Shown here one piece after another: positions 12,816 through 24,652 of a stretch of 64,000 nt of DNA (positions are counted from its first letter, which is position 1; each line of letters opens with the position of its first letter). The stretch covers positions 248,001 to 312,000 of the forward strand of contig WACJ01000182.1 in assembly GCA_008973525.1 (NCBI GenBank), in the 5' to 3' direction. Made by a program: the position numbers and the translations under genes. The stretch is from Stenopsyche tienmushanensis. Lineage: Eukaryota > Arthropoda > Insecta > Trichoptera > Stenopsychidae. The notes beneath the pieces were generated by a model, which had not been told where the DNA came from, ran no database searches, and was given only the letters and a program-made list of their open reading frames with translations.

Positions 12816-15375
12816 AAAGTTGTTATATCTTTATTAATCATTCATCTTCTCATACACTCATTCAGTGGATCACCCAGATGAATGTATCATATATTATGCG
12901 TTCAAACGTTTCAAAGATGATTTAAATACAGAGTAGCTTTCACTGAAAATGCAGTTATGTTGATTTTATTGGAAAGAACTTTCTGAAATACAATTTAATC
13001 CAATCCTTCCATTCTTGTAAGAGTCATTCCTATCCTTTAAAATTGATTTTATACAATTCCTTCTATGCTATAATTGCTTATTATGATTGAAATGGTTTTC
13101 ATATCGTCCATAATACGTCAATCAATAAGTTAGTGGGATTTTGTTTCGAAGATGTTGCGAAAAAACGCAATATCTTAGAATTTGTTACAGATTTTAAACA
13201 GATCTGTCCTATTTGAAAAACTTCGTCAATTCACATGATGATCAGCTTTTGAAGGATATATTTTAAATATACTTTGATATGTATGTAATAATCTGATTAG
13301 AACACTTGAATTTGAATTCCATGATTTGTTTCCATCCAGAAAAAAAAATCCTTTTGGCTCAAAGATCAACCATGCATTAGGATATTTAAAAAAATTGTGA
13401 TGACCCAAACGAACAATTTGTGTGAAATTTCCGTGGGTCGTAATTAAGCACTACATACCTTTGCTGTAGCAGAAAATATATTTTTCTCTCTTGAGATAAA
13501 AATATCTTCGTCTTGATTTTTTCTCAAGCAAGTGTAAGATTTTAACTAAAGACTAAAAAAACGATCATTAAATGAGATAGATTTTTCTCTCTCCGGGATA
13601 TCCCATTGAAACTAGAAATGTTCTAATTGATCAAACGATTTCATCCTTGAATTTCAAAGGAGACCTCGGATGTAGGTGGGATATTTAATATTATATTTTT
13701 ACGTCCCTTTAGTCTATCTTCGGAGTAGATACGACTTTTTTAGCTGACAAAGCGATTTAATATCTATGTGTCGACGGGGTTCTTTTGAATCTCAATTTTA
13801 TAATACAGAGGCGCAAGAGGGCGACAACATCCACCTATAGAAAATATAATTAATGAAAAGAAAAGCGAAGAGCCCCCGTTTGGCCGGAGGCCTTTGTCAG
13901 TTGGGTTATTACGCATGACCTGAAATTGAAGATTTTTTCGTTATGAGGGCGTGAAAAATGAAAGATTCCAACCAGAGACTGTAGTTTGAAGCTTTCATCT
14001 TGAAGACCTTGCGTGTCGAGATGACTTTACAAAGCCAAAGATTATGCATACACAGATATAAACATCATCAAACGCTTTGTAAATTCGACATTTGCGCACC
14101 CTTAACCACCAAGCCTTCGCAGATTAAATTTTCGAATGCATTTTTTTTTGCCTTAATATTTGCAAATCCCCTGATTATACCGATGGCCACATATACGAAC
14201 ATAAACACCGAACGAGATTCTTGTGAGGGTGAAATTGAGATTCCTCAAGGGACTAGTATGCAAGTAATATTTAACGGGAGCGTTCTTGGGCAGACGGGCA
14301 TACTTCGTCTGTTTCTTTGTGTTTCGACAGCTTCCTGTCTTTCTTTCTTCTCTTTTTTTCTGTCGCTTTGGAGCCAGATTGAAAGAGATCCTAGGGGCGG
14401 AAACATTAAAACAATCGTTATTCTAGTAAACAAAAGAGGGTGTTCTTCGCATATATGAAAACAATATACAATGTAGCATGGATAGAAAAAAAACAACTCT
14501 ATTCTTCGCCTTAATAACTCGAGACGCTCGAAAACTTTGCCCTATTATGTTTGTATATAATAAAATAACGATCCAAATACATTATTCAGGAAATATTTAT
14601 ATGTAAAATATCAACATTGTCAATATAAAAATAGTTTTTTTTTTTATACATTTACATATAATATTCAATAAGTATAAATAATCATGGGATGATAAATCGA
14701 CAAGCACAACATTGATTAACTTATGGGATATTTTTCCATTAATTTATTAAGCAGGTTGAATTGCATATTATTATTTGATCGTATCAAATGTGTTTCTTAA
14801 CATATTGAATCTCAATCGAATTAAAGCTTTATTAGCATATATTATAATATATAATATTATACTAGATGGAGGAATAATTGCCTTATTTCCATCTTGAGTA
14901 ATGCATCTTATATGTATTATTCCATTACTTTTTGGGGGAAGTTCTACACGTGATGTTAAGATTCTGAAACGAAATAACAATATAAATCAAAAGCTTTTGA
15001 AATACTGATTTCGAGGAATAGCTTTTCGATAGACGATGAAGAGTCAATATTTAGAAATCATAATTTTACAAGAGAGTTTAATTTGATGATGCAAGGATTT
15101 AAATAATTTTCATGTATGTTTCAAATTGTTGTAATATCCCTAAGCGATTTTGTTGCATTTTTTACGTTTTTTACATTTGTTCTGTTAATAGGTTGAATTA
15201 ATTTTTTATTACATACCTTTAAGTGAAAGTTTTATAGGCGGTAAGGTAAATTGGGTTGAACATCACGAAAAGTGAAACGATTCCTCTTTTCCGATTCTAG
15301 AAGAGAGAATAAATAGAAAGAATAGTTTCTTGTCTTGCAGCCCAACGCTTCTCTTTCTTTGATTTAAAACTAATT
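12816..15375. other. Unique DNA
   Basis: No transposon ends were recognised. A somewhat GC-richer part lies at 13780-14460. It carries a 152-codon open frame (14000-14458) with a hydrophobic stretch but no recognisable domain, and an opposing frame overlaps it. I do not call it a gene. Confidence 0.4.
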
Positions 15376-15515
15376 GTAGTCTTAATTTGTAGTCTCTCCA
15401 TCTCCATCGCAAACATCATAGACTCGCTAGACGTAGACTACAGCAACCACTAAAACAGTAATTTGCCTGTTTTATTATATATTACACAAACACAGATATA
15501 TCTTTTACCTTAAGC
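15376..15515 (+). repeat. RZ repeat block 1
   Basis: Shares order and spacing of motifs with 17850-17990 read on the minus strand: a pyrimidine-rich CTCTC...TCTCCAT stretch, CATCATAGA, CAGCAACCA, then TTTTATTATATATT and CACAAACA. Unclassified. Confidence 0.55.
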
Positions 15516-15721
15516 AGATTCTTGTGTGAAAAGTGAAACCGAAAAAAGACAAGTATAGATTGAGTGCGAGCCTTTAGAAAATGGAATAAAGCGAATTAAG
15601 AGTCAATAAAACTCCCAACAAGTACAATGGAAATTCCATATAACCATATTCTAATCCTAAAATAATAATAAAAACTATTAACCCTTTGATTAGTGAGCTA
15701 ATTAAAAATAATCATTTACTT

Positions 15722-16098
15722 AGATCCGTTTTTCTATCAGACCGTGATGTTGCTGGATGAATGGATGGGAATAGACGGACATTGAATATAAAAATTATCT
15801 TCCCTAAATAAATATTTATTCCACACGAGAGAGAGATCTGGCTGCAGGAAGGACGACTTCCAGCAGCCAAGGCTAACTGACGACTCTTTCGATTCCCGCT
15901 TCCTGCGCGTCACTACCCAACCGGTAACGGTGCGCGCGCAAGAAGCGATCGTTTGGTATGCAGGTACAATGTCTCCGCAGGGCCACAAGAGATGGCGCTG
16001 TTAAAATGACACATTCAACCCGAAGAGAGATGGAAAATGTCACTGTTAATCTGGCGAATCAAATCTGCTCAGATTAATAGCGCTACTACGTGGGGCTA
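15722..16098 (+). repeat. Solo LTR fragment, both ends missing
   Basis: Matches the interior of the three intact LTRs at 49470, 53086 and 54696, including CGTGATGTTGCTGGATGAAT, CTATCTCTCTCG-type runs, CTGCAGGAAGGACGAC and TGCGCGCGCAAGAAGCGATC. About 60 bp at the left and 20 bp at the right, including the TG and CA tips, are absent. On the right it runs straight into repeat RY. An 83-codon minus-strand frame in it is only LTR sequence. Confidence 0.8.
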
Positions 16099-16099
16099 T

Positions 16100-16260
16100 A
16101 CTATATTTGCTTGTCCGCCACTTATCATCATACAAATCCACTTATCTGTCAGTACCGTCGCAGCGTATATGAAGCTTGTACATAAATAAATAAACACTGT
16201 CGATAGCTTACAATTTTCAGTAATGTCTTTAAGTAAACATAAAAAATACACTTGAAATTG
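16100..16260 (-). repeat. RY repeat, copy 1
   Basis: Read on the minus strand it matches 35440-35575: both contain TGTCCGCCACTT, ACTTATCTGT, ACCGTCGC and AAATAAATAAACACTGTCGA. It adjoins the broken LTR directly, so one may have interrupted the other. Class unknown. Confidence 0.7.
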
Positions 16261-16329
16261 ATTCATTATATCATTCACACATCATTATTAGTCGATAAAT
16301 TTGGGTTAACGATCTAAACAATCGTACGA

Positions 16330-16560
16330 TGTATGCAAGATACTCTCTCTGTCTCCGAGCTCAACGTGTAAGAATGCTCTTTATGTGTCACTGTAATTCG
16401 GATACAACACTGTGTCTCACCTCTTTGAGGGGGTTAACAAATAGAAAAAAAAAACAATGTATTAAATCAACTTTTCTTTGGAGCTAAGAAGTTCTACTTC
16501 TACTTTTACGAATTTCTTTTTTTTATAGTGGAGGAATCCCATATTAACTAAAAATAATCA
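16330..16560 (+). repeat. RZ repeat block 2
   Basis: Contains CTCTCTCTGTCTCC, a CGTGTAA stretch and GGAGCTAAGAAGTT, in the order seen on the minus strand at 17826-17990. It forms an imperfect inverted pair with that block. Confidence 0.5.
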
Positions 16561-17825
16561 AAGCGATTGAATCAGATCAAGATATCGTGTTCCATTTACA
16601 ATTGCAAGCGGAAGAATTCCGAATATGTCTGCCTGAGTGATGGATACGAGGCTTTTAAAGCGCCTTTTTCATTTTCAGGGCTCGAAAATATCGTGGAAAA
16701 TTAGTTTTTCCTCAAGTCGTAAATATTCAACACATGGTGAATATTCAAGCCTGGCGTCTCTTTGGGCGTCACGAACAACCCTCACACAGACCCTTTGACA
16801 TGAGATAATAATAAGGCTCGCCAGGCGGTCCCTATAGATAGATATATCGCCCTTACACCACGATTCCTTCAACACACATGCATTTGGCCCTGACTTTTTT
16901 TTAATAATCAGAATTCTTGTGATTTTTCCATCTTACGTCACAAGTCCGGGGTGGCGAAAAATACTTGTAAATTTATTCAGAAAACTCCCCTCGCATGAAT
17001 TTCAACAGGAGAATTAGGATGCTGGCATTATGTATTTAATCGTCAGCGCACACTTTTTCGAGGGTGTTTTTAATGAAGGAACAAAGAATACACAGAGATG
17101 GGACAGCCTTCCAAAATAAGGGCATTTCTATTAAAAGGGCCAAAATATCTCCCGGGCCTTATTATAATTCAAAAACGGTGTAGATAAACAGCGTTCGAGC
17201 GATCTCCATAATACTACGCTTCAAATTCACCGCCGTATTATACAAATGATGCAATTTCGTGATGAATATTCATCTCGTTGGGAAGGATATGGGATGGCGG
17301 GAAAAAAATCAGCCATCAGGGCCAAATATCTTTGACCCAGCTCATGGCGTTCCTTTAATTGGCTCATATTTTAAATTCCGGACGCAACAAACCTCGCATA
17401 ATTTTTAATTTGGAAAAATATGATTAAACAGGCGCTTTTTGAATGAGCAATCGCTATATCTAAATTGTTTTATATTAATATTTAACGATTCGATTGAATC
17501 ACGTTCAAAAAGGATTCATTGAAACTGAATACAAAATGAATGCAGATTTCCATGGCTGCTTAGTAATTTAAATGTCATTGCATCACAACAGTTGTTAAGT
17601 CACTGAAAACTTGTTAACCAAATTAGGCGCTACAACCTTTAAAAAATGGACTTGACTCGGACTATGACCCAAACAAAAAACAATAATAACGTACAATGGA
17701 AAAGTGGAAATTTCAGCGATCAATTTCGATTTCAAATTTTAGTAGGAGCTGACAGTTGCATAATTCTTCTACGATTTATCAATTTCATAATACATTGTTT
17801 CATATTTGCACGAATAAGTTTTTAT
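16561..17825. other. Unique DNA between RZ blocks
   Basis: From 16620 to 17420 the sequence is of mixed composition without transposon ends. A good 3' splice-site-like string (TTTTTCATTTTCAG, ending 16678) is present, but the two frames after it stay open for only about 40 codons and have no recognisable content. Confidence 0.35.
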
Positions 17826-17995
17826 TTAGAAACTTCTTAGCTCCTTGAAAAAGTTGTTGCTATGTTTGTGCAATATATAATAAAATAGGCGCGCTACTGG
17901 TACTAGTGTACTGGTTGCTTTATGTTACACGGTGCGGCGCATGCGCGTAGCGTATCTATGATGAATGCAATGGAGACAGAGAGAATGCAAGCGAT
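17826..17995 (-). repeat. RZ repeat block 3 (inverted)
   Basis: Minus-strand relative of blocks at 15376 and 16330. It carries AACTTCTTAGCTCC (inverse of GGAGCTAAGAAGTT) and a GGAGACAGAGAG tail. Inside lies the palindrome GCGCATGCGC at 17937-17946, absent from the other two blocks. Confidence 0.5.
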
Positions 17996-19233
17996 TCTCT
18001 ATCCCTTTTCCATAATCTTCATGAAAAATTTAATCAATCATAGCAATTGTATGATACTTTTTTGATACATTATAAATGTTTACCTTAAAGACCGCAAGTC
18101 TACAAATACTTAAATCTAGATGCAAGTACCATATGATTAACGAGTGCTTTTAGATTATTTTGTCCATATACAAGACTTCATATATTTCTTGAAAAATCAC
18201 CTATTTTTTGTGAATATTTTCTATGGTCTATTGTAAAATTTCACATGGTCGTTATTTTCATATGTTTGTTCGCTGAAACGATGTTATTTAAGTTTTTAGT
18301 CGAAGCATATAAATTTAAGCCAAAAACAGAGAGCTTATCCGAGGATATTAAAATATGTTTCGTTATTAACCCATTAAATGCGGGTCGATGCATCCAATTA
18401 ACATCCGAATTGGGCGTCCGCCGTGCATGTCCTGTAATAGTCTTCCGCACGAATGTAGGATATTTCCGGGTTGTACCCTCCCCGAATTTAATCTAGGACT
18501 CATAGAGAGTCCTAGTAATACGTGCCCGACGCAGAACTGGATCTCCCCAGGACTAATTTACGAGAGTTGTTCAGAAGCTTTAGAGCCACTCACTTTAGTC
18601 CTTGGAGCTACTCATTGTAATCCTTAATACTGCGTAGTGTGCTTCACTAAGCACTACTCGCTTTAATCCCGTTGCATGTGTATCCACATTAAAGTTTAGT
18701 GCGAATATCCTCAAGGAGTAAACACACTCAAGGAACGACCGGCGGGCTCTAATTATTGCATGTATAAATTAAAACACTGCCACAGACATCCATTAGCTTC
18801 TGGCCATATTGAAATTTCTAAGACGTATTTGGATTCCATCTTAATTAAGATTGAGTTTCAGCAAAGTGCTTTTGAACAATGATGGTTAGTCATGCGCTTA
18901 AAAAAGAATTAGCAGCTAAATTTCAAACAAATAAACAACCATTTTTTGTTTCCATTCTGAAAATGTGCCATTGTCCACTGTTCCAATTAAGTCATGAATG
19001 CAGTGCCAGCAAGCTGTTGATCAGTAGCTGTATGCCTTCTATTGACGCGTTGATTAGTGCCTATTACTTTTTAAACGAATTTTAATATGAATTCAATTAA
19101 ATATATTATTTAAACTTCTTAAAAAAATCAATAAAAGTGGATGGTTCTAAATAAAAATAATGCTTAGTGGTCTTCGCAAAAAATTCATAAAACTGTACTC
19201 CTTTTGTAAAATTAATATAGAGTAGATTCTACT
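17996..19233. other. Unique DNA with a GC-richer part (18360-18780)
   Basis: No transposon ends were seen. The GC-richer part contains several short words of the TAATCC type (for example near 18618 and 18664) that resemble Otx/bicoid-class sites, and overlapping frames of 69-83 codons on both strands without domains. Confidence 0.35.
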
Positions 19234-19480
19234 CAGGGGTGGCCAACCCGCGGCCCGCGGGCCACATGCGGCCCGCCTTGAACATTTTTTCGGCCCGCGA
19301 GATTCATCACACTTTTAGAAAATATATTTATTTTATAATGGCCAAAGAAATCGCAATTGAAAAGTATTTACACTCAGCACTTTCCATTGTTAAAGAATTT
19401 AAGAAATCAAAATGTAACAATTACATCAAATATGCAAAAAAAAACAAGAAAACTTACAGCTGCTGAAAGCCAATTGAAAC

Positions 19481-19526
19481 GATGAACATATTTCAAACAC
19501 AACAACTTCTTTGAAATATGTTCATC
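19481..19526. repeat. Perfect 17-bp hairpin
   Basis: Arms 19481-19497 (GATGAACATATTTCAAA) and 19510-19526 are exact reverse complements with a 12-base loop. It lies inside the hAT-like element, left of the nested RX repeat. Confidence 0.95.
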
Positions 19527-19756
19527 TCCTGTTCATGTTGAATTCGAATCGACCCCAGAATATCTCCAAATAGAACTGGTTGACCACCACCCAAAAATAA
19601 AGTCAAATACCCAAACTGAGATCGATTTCCAAAAGCCAAGTGAGTGAAGAAACAAATATCGCACTAGTAAAATATTTTTTAATAACTTTATTTATATTTA
19701 TGTATTTCTTATATTTAATTTTTAGTGTTATATATTTTTTTACAATGTACGTTGAG

Positions 19757-20285
19757 CAGGCCCGTAACAAGGGGGTGGCAAAGCAGGCGCCCGCCATGGG
19801 CGTAAATGGACTTGGGGCGCAAAACACAGAACCAATGAACCAATACTGATTGACTGACCGTTTTTATAATATATACTAAGTTATTTAATCCCTATTTTTT
19901 TCATTATCGCTCAAATATTGGGACGACCCAGCGGGCATTAGTTCGCAATAAAATAAAGACAAAAATATTTTTGACCGTTTGTAAAATTTAAACAACGCAT
20001 CTGATCAGTCTTCTTCGCACAACTTCGTTTTGTAATGAGAGCTCGTAATCACTTTGTAGGCATGTTCGAATATGGCATCTGATCGCGAGGTGCTCATTCG
20101 TCATGTCAGTGATCCGAAAAGTGGACCGGTTGGACACACAGACTTTATGGCCACTCCGTCCTCTTTTAGGACTTTTTGCGACATTTTCTATGATCGATAC
20201 GATAACGGATGATCCCTCAGTGGCTAACTTTTTTTAATTGGAGGGAGGGGGGGGGCGCAAGTTAAATACTTGCCACGGGCGAAAA
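19757..20285 (+). repeat. RX repeat, copy 1
   Basis: Starts CAGGCCCGTAACAAGGGGG and GGCAAAGCAGGCGCCCGCC. It shares blocks with 48838-49229 (minus strand): ACTGATTGACT, TTTTTATAATATATACTAAG, GATCGCGAGG and a CCGAAAAG block. The right side (ACTTGCCACGGGCG) matches the copy at 42925. No coding relic. GC-rich tips suggest a non-autonomous DNA transposon, class unknown. Confidence 0.7.
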
Positions 20286-20399
20286 ATGTCTATAGTATAT
20301 CTAAATCTAATATGGGGATATATAATTTTATACGCGGCCCGCGGAATTATGATGCATTGCCAAAGTGGCCCGCAAGATCATTTGGGTTGGCCACCCTTG

Positions 20400-21962
20400 G
20401 AGTAGAACCTCGATTATTCGGACTAATTGAGGATGATAATAGTCCAGATAACGAAAATCCGGATAATCGAAAATAAACATAATTTAAAGGGAAAATATGA
20501 ATCATTTTTATTTGTCTTGTTTTACATACATGATCGATTTTGGCTTTAAGCTAGCTCTTCTTTTAGAAGTTGCCAAATCACGAATACTCTTAATATATAA
20601 TATATAAGTTGTCCTGAATTACACTCTTTTTGGTTATCAAGGCATTTCATAGTGGCATCTAAACACTGAAAAGCTTCAGAATGTGTAGGACCAATATCTC
20701 CCCACGCAAATCTCTTCTTCGTCTTCTTGATCTTGTTCTTCCGAGGCAGATATTTCTTTCGTTATTTCCTCATAATTCAAAATTTGGTGTCTAGAATCGT
20801 TTACATCCCAATTTAACCACTAGGTTACATCTTCTTTGTCGCATTGAGCACATATAGAATTTTTTTTAAGAAAAAAAGGTTTTTTTAAAAAAAAATCAAA
20901 GTTGACATATTTAAAGAATTGCAACTATCTGCTGCTATGTAGCAACAACCTATTAAATTTATTTTCTTGTGGAAACAGATAACTGTTACTTCATTATTTT
21001 CATTTGCTATCAATAATCGTCAAAGCATCTGATTTCTATGTAAACCTTTGAATGTTTCTATTACACCCTACTACCATAAACATTTCACCGATCAGGTTTA
21101 AACTTTCTATAGATAGGTGGGACGGTGCATTGTCTAGTAATAATATTGTTTTTCCTCTTTTATCCATGGACGTTTTGATATTTTTTCACTTCTAGTATGA
21201 ACTGTTTTTCATACTATCATTTAAAAACTTCATCATTCGTCTAGGTTTTTTTCTGATGATCATATTTAACTGCAAGACTTTTGATATTTTTAAAACATTT
21301 GAGGCTCTTTGATTTTCCAATGACAAGCAGTGGCAGTCTATGTCTGCCTGCTGCACATACACACCATTATAATGATGTATTTAGTAGTTTTATACCCAGA
21401 AATAGTATTTTCTCGTCTTGATGTCAAAGTTTTGTTAAATAGTTTTTTTCCAATTTAAGCCGGCCTCATCAGCATGGTATATAGTTTCAACGTCGAATCC
21501 TACTTTCTCCACAAATAGCTTCAATTTGTTTGCTGAAGATATGCTAGCAGAAAGCTTCCTTTCCTGAATTTTAAGTTCCTTAATACCATGTCGTCATATA
21601 AGTGTTTCAAGCTAGCCTGAACTTGTTTTAAAGGTGGAATCTCTATTTATTTTTGTATTGAAAATATTGTTTTTCCACACAATAATGGACCAGATATTGG
21701 CTGTCTTATTGATCGTCTTTGTATGAACCATACAAAAATATACTCTTCAACTTCTGTATTTCCTGATTTTTTAATAACTTTTCGCTCTTAGCTTCCATCT
21801 TCTGATTTTAAACAATTAGTAAACTTTGTAATACGCAATCCATCACGTACGTGAGCAAAAGTGGACACAATTCTCCACGTGTAAATCAGAAAATTATTCA
21901 TTTTTTGCCTGTTTTTTTGAAAAATCTGGACAATCAAGATCCAGATAATTGAGGTTCTACTG
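20400..21962 (-). mobile_element. Tigger/pogo element relic
   Basis: The left end AGTAGAACCTCGATTATTCG and the right end, ATAATTGAGGTTCTACTG followed by TA at 21963-21964, are inverted copies typical of Tigger elements. The subterminal regions repeat TCCGGATAATCG-like motifs. The transposase relic is on the minus strand. The expected left TA has been replaced by the junction with the hAT-like element. Confidence 0.85.
20470..21920 (-). pseudogene. Tigger/pogo transposase relic
   Basis: Minus-strand translation in several frames gives, from N to C: RHGIKELKIQERKLSA from the end of the CENP-B-type DNA-binding region, VETIYHADEAGLNW with the first catalytic Asp, LPLLVIGKSK, and KTILLLDNAPSH with the second catalytic Asp. 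The C-terminal part, downstream toward 20500, is acidic (SASEEQDQEDEEE) as in many Tigger proteins. Frameshifts and stops are numerous, and the third acidic residue could not be placed. The N-terminal helix-turn-helix (21500-21900) is poorly preserved. It is inactive. Confidence 0.85.
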
Positions 21963-21964
21963 TA

Positions 21965-24240
21965 GTTTTTAAATCAGCTAATATATTAAATAGAAATTTC
22001 AGTGATGCCTACAAAATAATTTAATGTATCAAAATATAAGGCAGCTTTAAGTCAGTTCATCGTTCTATATAAAAAATATATTTGAATTGTGTATTCGAAC
22101 GTATTCTATGATGTACTTGTAGAAATCATTATTTGATGATGATTTTTAGAAGTATTAGTTTTAAATAAAAAATATTAGATTTAAATAATCTTGCTTTCAC
22201 TATTAATTAATACTGTTCGTATGCTGGAAAGTGCTACCATCCGACGAATAGTATCTATCGTCAACTCGGATAATTTGATGAACTTTTTTTGATATTTTCC
22301 ACGTGTAACTAAACTATGATGATGTTATTTGAATATTTTTTTAATAATAGTTCTTATCAATCACCTCAGTATTTATTTTGGATGCAAAAATTCTGGCTAC
22401 ACATTGATTGAGATAACCGTTCGAAAATAGTAAGGCTTCAGATCTCTTGTTGATACGGTGTTATTTTTATCTCAGTATAGTTTTGAGCCCGAATCGTTTT
22501 AGTAAGAGTCCAGAAATTAACCCAATATAACAATATTTGTTCAAATAAAATATATATTTAATAAAATATACAATTTTCAGAATGCGCGGTTTTTGTTGAT
22601 AATAGGTTACAAATGCTCTCTCTATTTATATGGCACAAATCATATCGCATCCATAAATTCATGAGTCCCGCGTATATCACACGCCAAAAAATTCAATTGA
22701 ATAACAATGTATCAAACAAATTTCGTCTCGCTAACATATTCTAGGAAGAAAGATAAAAAACGGGTTCAAGGAACGCACGTTTTTTACTCTGGCATAGCAG
22801 CCCCATTTTTCAGTTTTTTCTGCGTAGCAGCACTCCCTCTATCTCGGACACTACAAGAGTGAGGTAACATTTATGTTTGGCATAAATTTCAATAAATGTA
22901 TGACAAAAATACAGAGGAGCACAAATTTATTGTCAAATTATTTGTGCATTATTGTGCCATTTGCGCATAAATGTATTTTAATGCGATCTTAGCTCGGGTC
23001 ATGGTCGTTTTGTAAACGCGGTCATTACGTATTTATTTTTTTTGGCCGAAATTGCTTCCCTCAGGAGCTAACGTCCCGCTAAAATATACATGAGACGGGG
23101 AGACGAGATCTTTTGCGCAGTGAGCGTTTTTTTTTTGCTCAGTTACAAATCAAACGTCGTCGCTTAACCCGAGAGCGATAAGTTATCGCGTCTTCTCAGT
23201 GCATGAAATAAATTGACTGAAAACACCAAATGGTATTCAGCTTATTGGAATAATGGAGCATACACAATAAACTCCTGTGACCTAAAAATATTTTTTGCAT
23301 GAGCCTTTCGATAGCGAAGTCCAAATATCATTTTTCAACACGCAGTGCATGCATCTATTCATTCGATTGGATGTTATGTTGCCTGTAGCGTTGTCTTACA
23401 GGAGCAATGTTGCTAAAAATGATAAGTTGGGTTTGAATCAGTGTCGATTTATTCTCATGATTTCTTGAACAAAGCTTCATTATTGAGGGATTTACTGGGG
23501 GCGGTTTTATGTCACAAAACCTCCCCTAAATACCACCAAACACCGTTGGATTTGTCATAAAACATTTTTATTTTCGTCACTCAGCTAAAATTCAATTATA
23601 TATAACAATACGATCTATAAGTAGATAATACATTGAAGGAACCAGGAAATAATCTATTATTTTTATCTTTTAAAAATTATTATATCTTTATAAAAGCTCT
23701 TCAATTAGTTTTCTTTAAAATATTATCGATTTAGAATAAAGCTCGTATAGTTGTGCGCGTTAGGGTTACAATTAATCTAGCTAGTTTAGTAGAAATTTTG
23801 TAACCATTTCTATAAAGCTAATTTTTGCATTCAATCAATGTTTATACAGTCTACCAAACTTTAAACCTGAAGTTATTCTACACACCGACATTAAATTAAA
23901 ATATACAAAGTTGCTTTTATATCTACAAGTGATTTACATTAATTACTGTAAAATAATCGTCGTCTACTTTCGATACAAATTGGCTAAGGCTTTAGGTAGA
24001 CATAATTAAAGTTGTAGCATGGGAACCTGATTGAAATTTTGCAACTTACAAAGTATTGCAACTATCAAGTGCATATAATATTTATTATGAACAGCTACCA
24101 ACTTTTATTCAGAAAGATAAAATTTTACAAGGTAAAATGGTGTATCCTCAACCTAATCATAAATATAAATTTTAGCTTAAAATAAATTTTACATGTTATA
24201 AGTAAACATATTTCTTAGATTTTTGTGTAAAAACTGTTTG
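21965..24240. other. Unique DNA with a mixed-composition island (22600-23520)
   Basis: No transposon ends or coding relics were seen. At 22600-23520 the sequence is less AT-rich and contains a string of homeobox-like words such as AATTTATTG, GCATTATTG and GCGCATAAATG near 22925-22980. This could be host regulatory DNA. The remainder is AT-rich. Confidence 0.35.
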
Positions 24241-24495
24241 TTAATCTAATGGAAATATTTCTTTATAAAAGGAAGCGTGATTTTTATATGCATACATTTT
24301 AAATTTTACAGCTTTGTTTTGTACAATTTGGAGTTTATAATAATTGCCGAAAGAGCACTGCGTCGACGAAAAATCGAGTGCAGCGCCCCCATGTTCGCTA
24401 ACCCGCAGGTATGAGCCCCAAACACCTGCGATCCCCAGATTAGTCTTCTGTCCAAAGTCACCCCCAAGTATTTCACTTGGGGTTTCCATTCGATG
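24241..24495 (-). pseudogene. Jockey-type LINE reverse transcriptase, C-terminal fragment
   Basis: Minus-strand translation gives WKPQVKYLGVTLDRRLIW, then MGALHSIFRRRSALS, and after a frameshift KLQIVQNKAVKF. These are three consecutive landmarks of the region downstream of the RT catalytic core in Jockey-clade non-LTR retrotransposons (KYLGVTLDxxLTW, LxPLxxRxSxLS, LQxxQNKxLR). The part normally between the second and third landmarks is deleted. The catalytic YADD box and the endonuclease are absent, and no tail or target duplication could be defined. It is a short dead fragment. Confidence 0.75.
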
Positions 24496-24652
24496 GAGCT
24501 GGACCCGGCGTAAAAAAATAAATCCGTATTTTTTATTTAAAAACAAAGATTTTAGAAGTCGTTGCCATAAGTCAAAGTTTCAGAAAAAAATGTTGTAAGA
24601 CTACTCAACTATTAATCTGACTTATTGATTCTGGTATGTTTATTAGTCTATT

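Larger units (their letters stand above)
19234..20399 (+). mobile_element. hAT-like element with nested RX repeat
   Basis: The left end CAGGGGTGGCCAACCCGCGG and the right end, GGTTGGCCACCCTTG ending at 20399, are inverted copies typical of hAT elements whose subterminal parts are full of GCGGCCCGC. The right subterminal region also carries GCGGCCCGCGG. No transposase motif is readable inside. The RX repeat occupies 19757-20285. The right end abuts a Tigger element directly. Confidence 0.75.

Noticed and set aside
14000..14458. A 152-codon open frame with a hydrophobic stretch
   Set aside because: No recognisable domain, an overlapping opposite frame, and T-rich runs that favour chance open frames with hydrophobic codons.
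16640..16800. An exon after the splice-acceptor-like TTTTTCATTTTCAG
   Set aside because: The following frames stay open for only about 40 codons and show no protein similarity; such strings are common in T-rich DNA.
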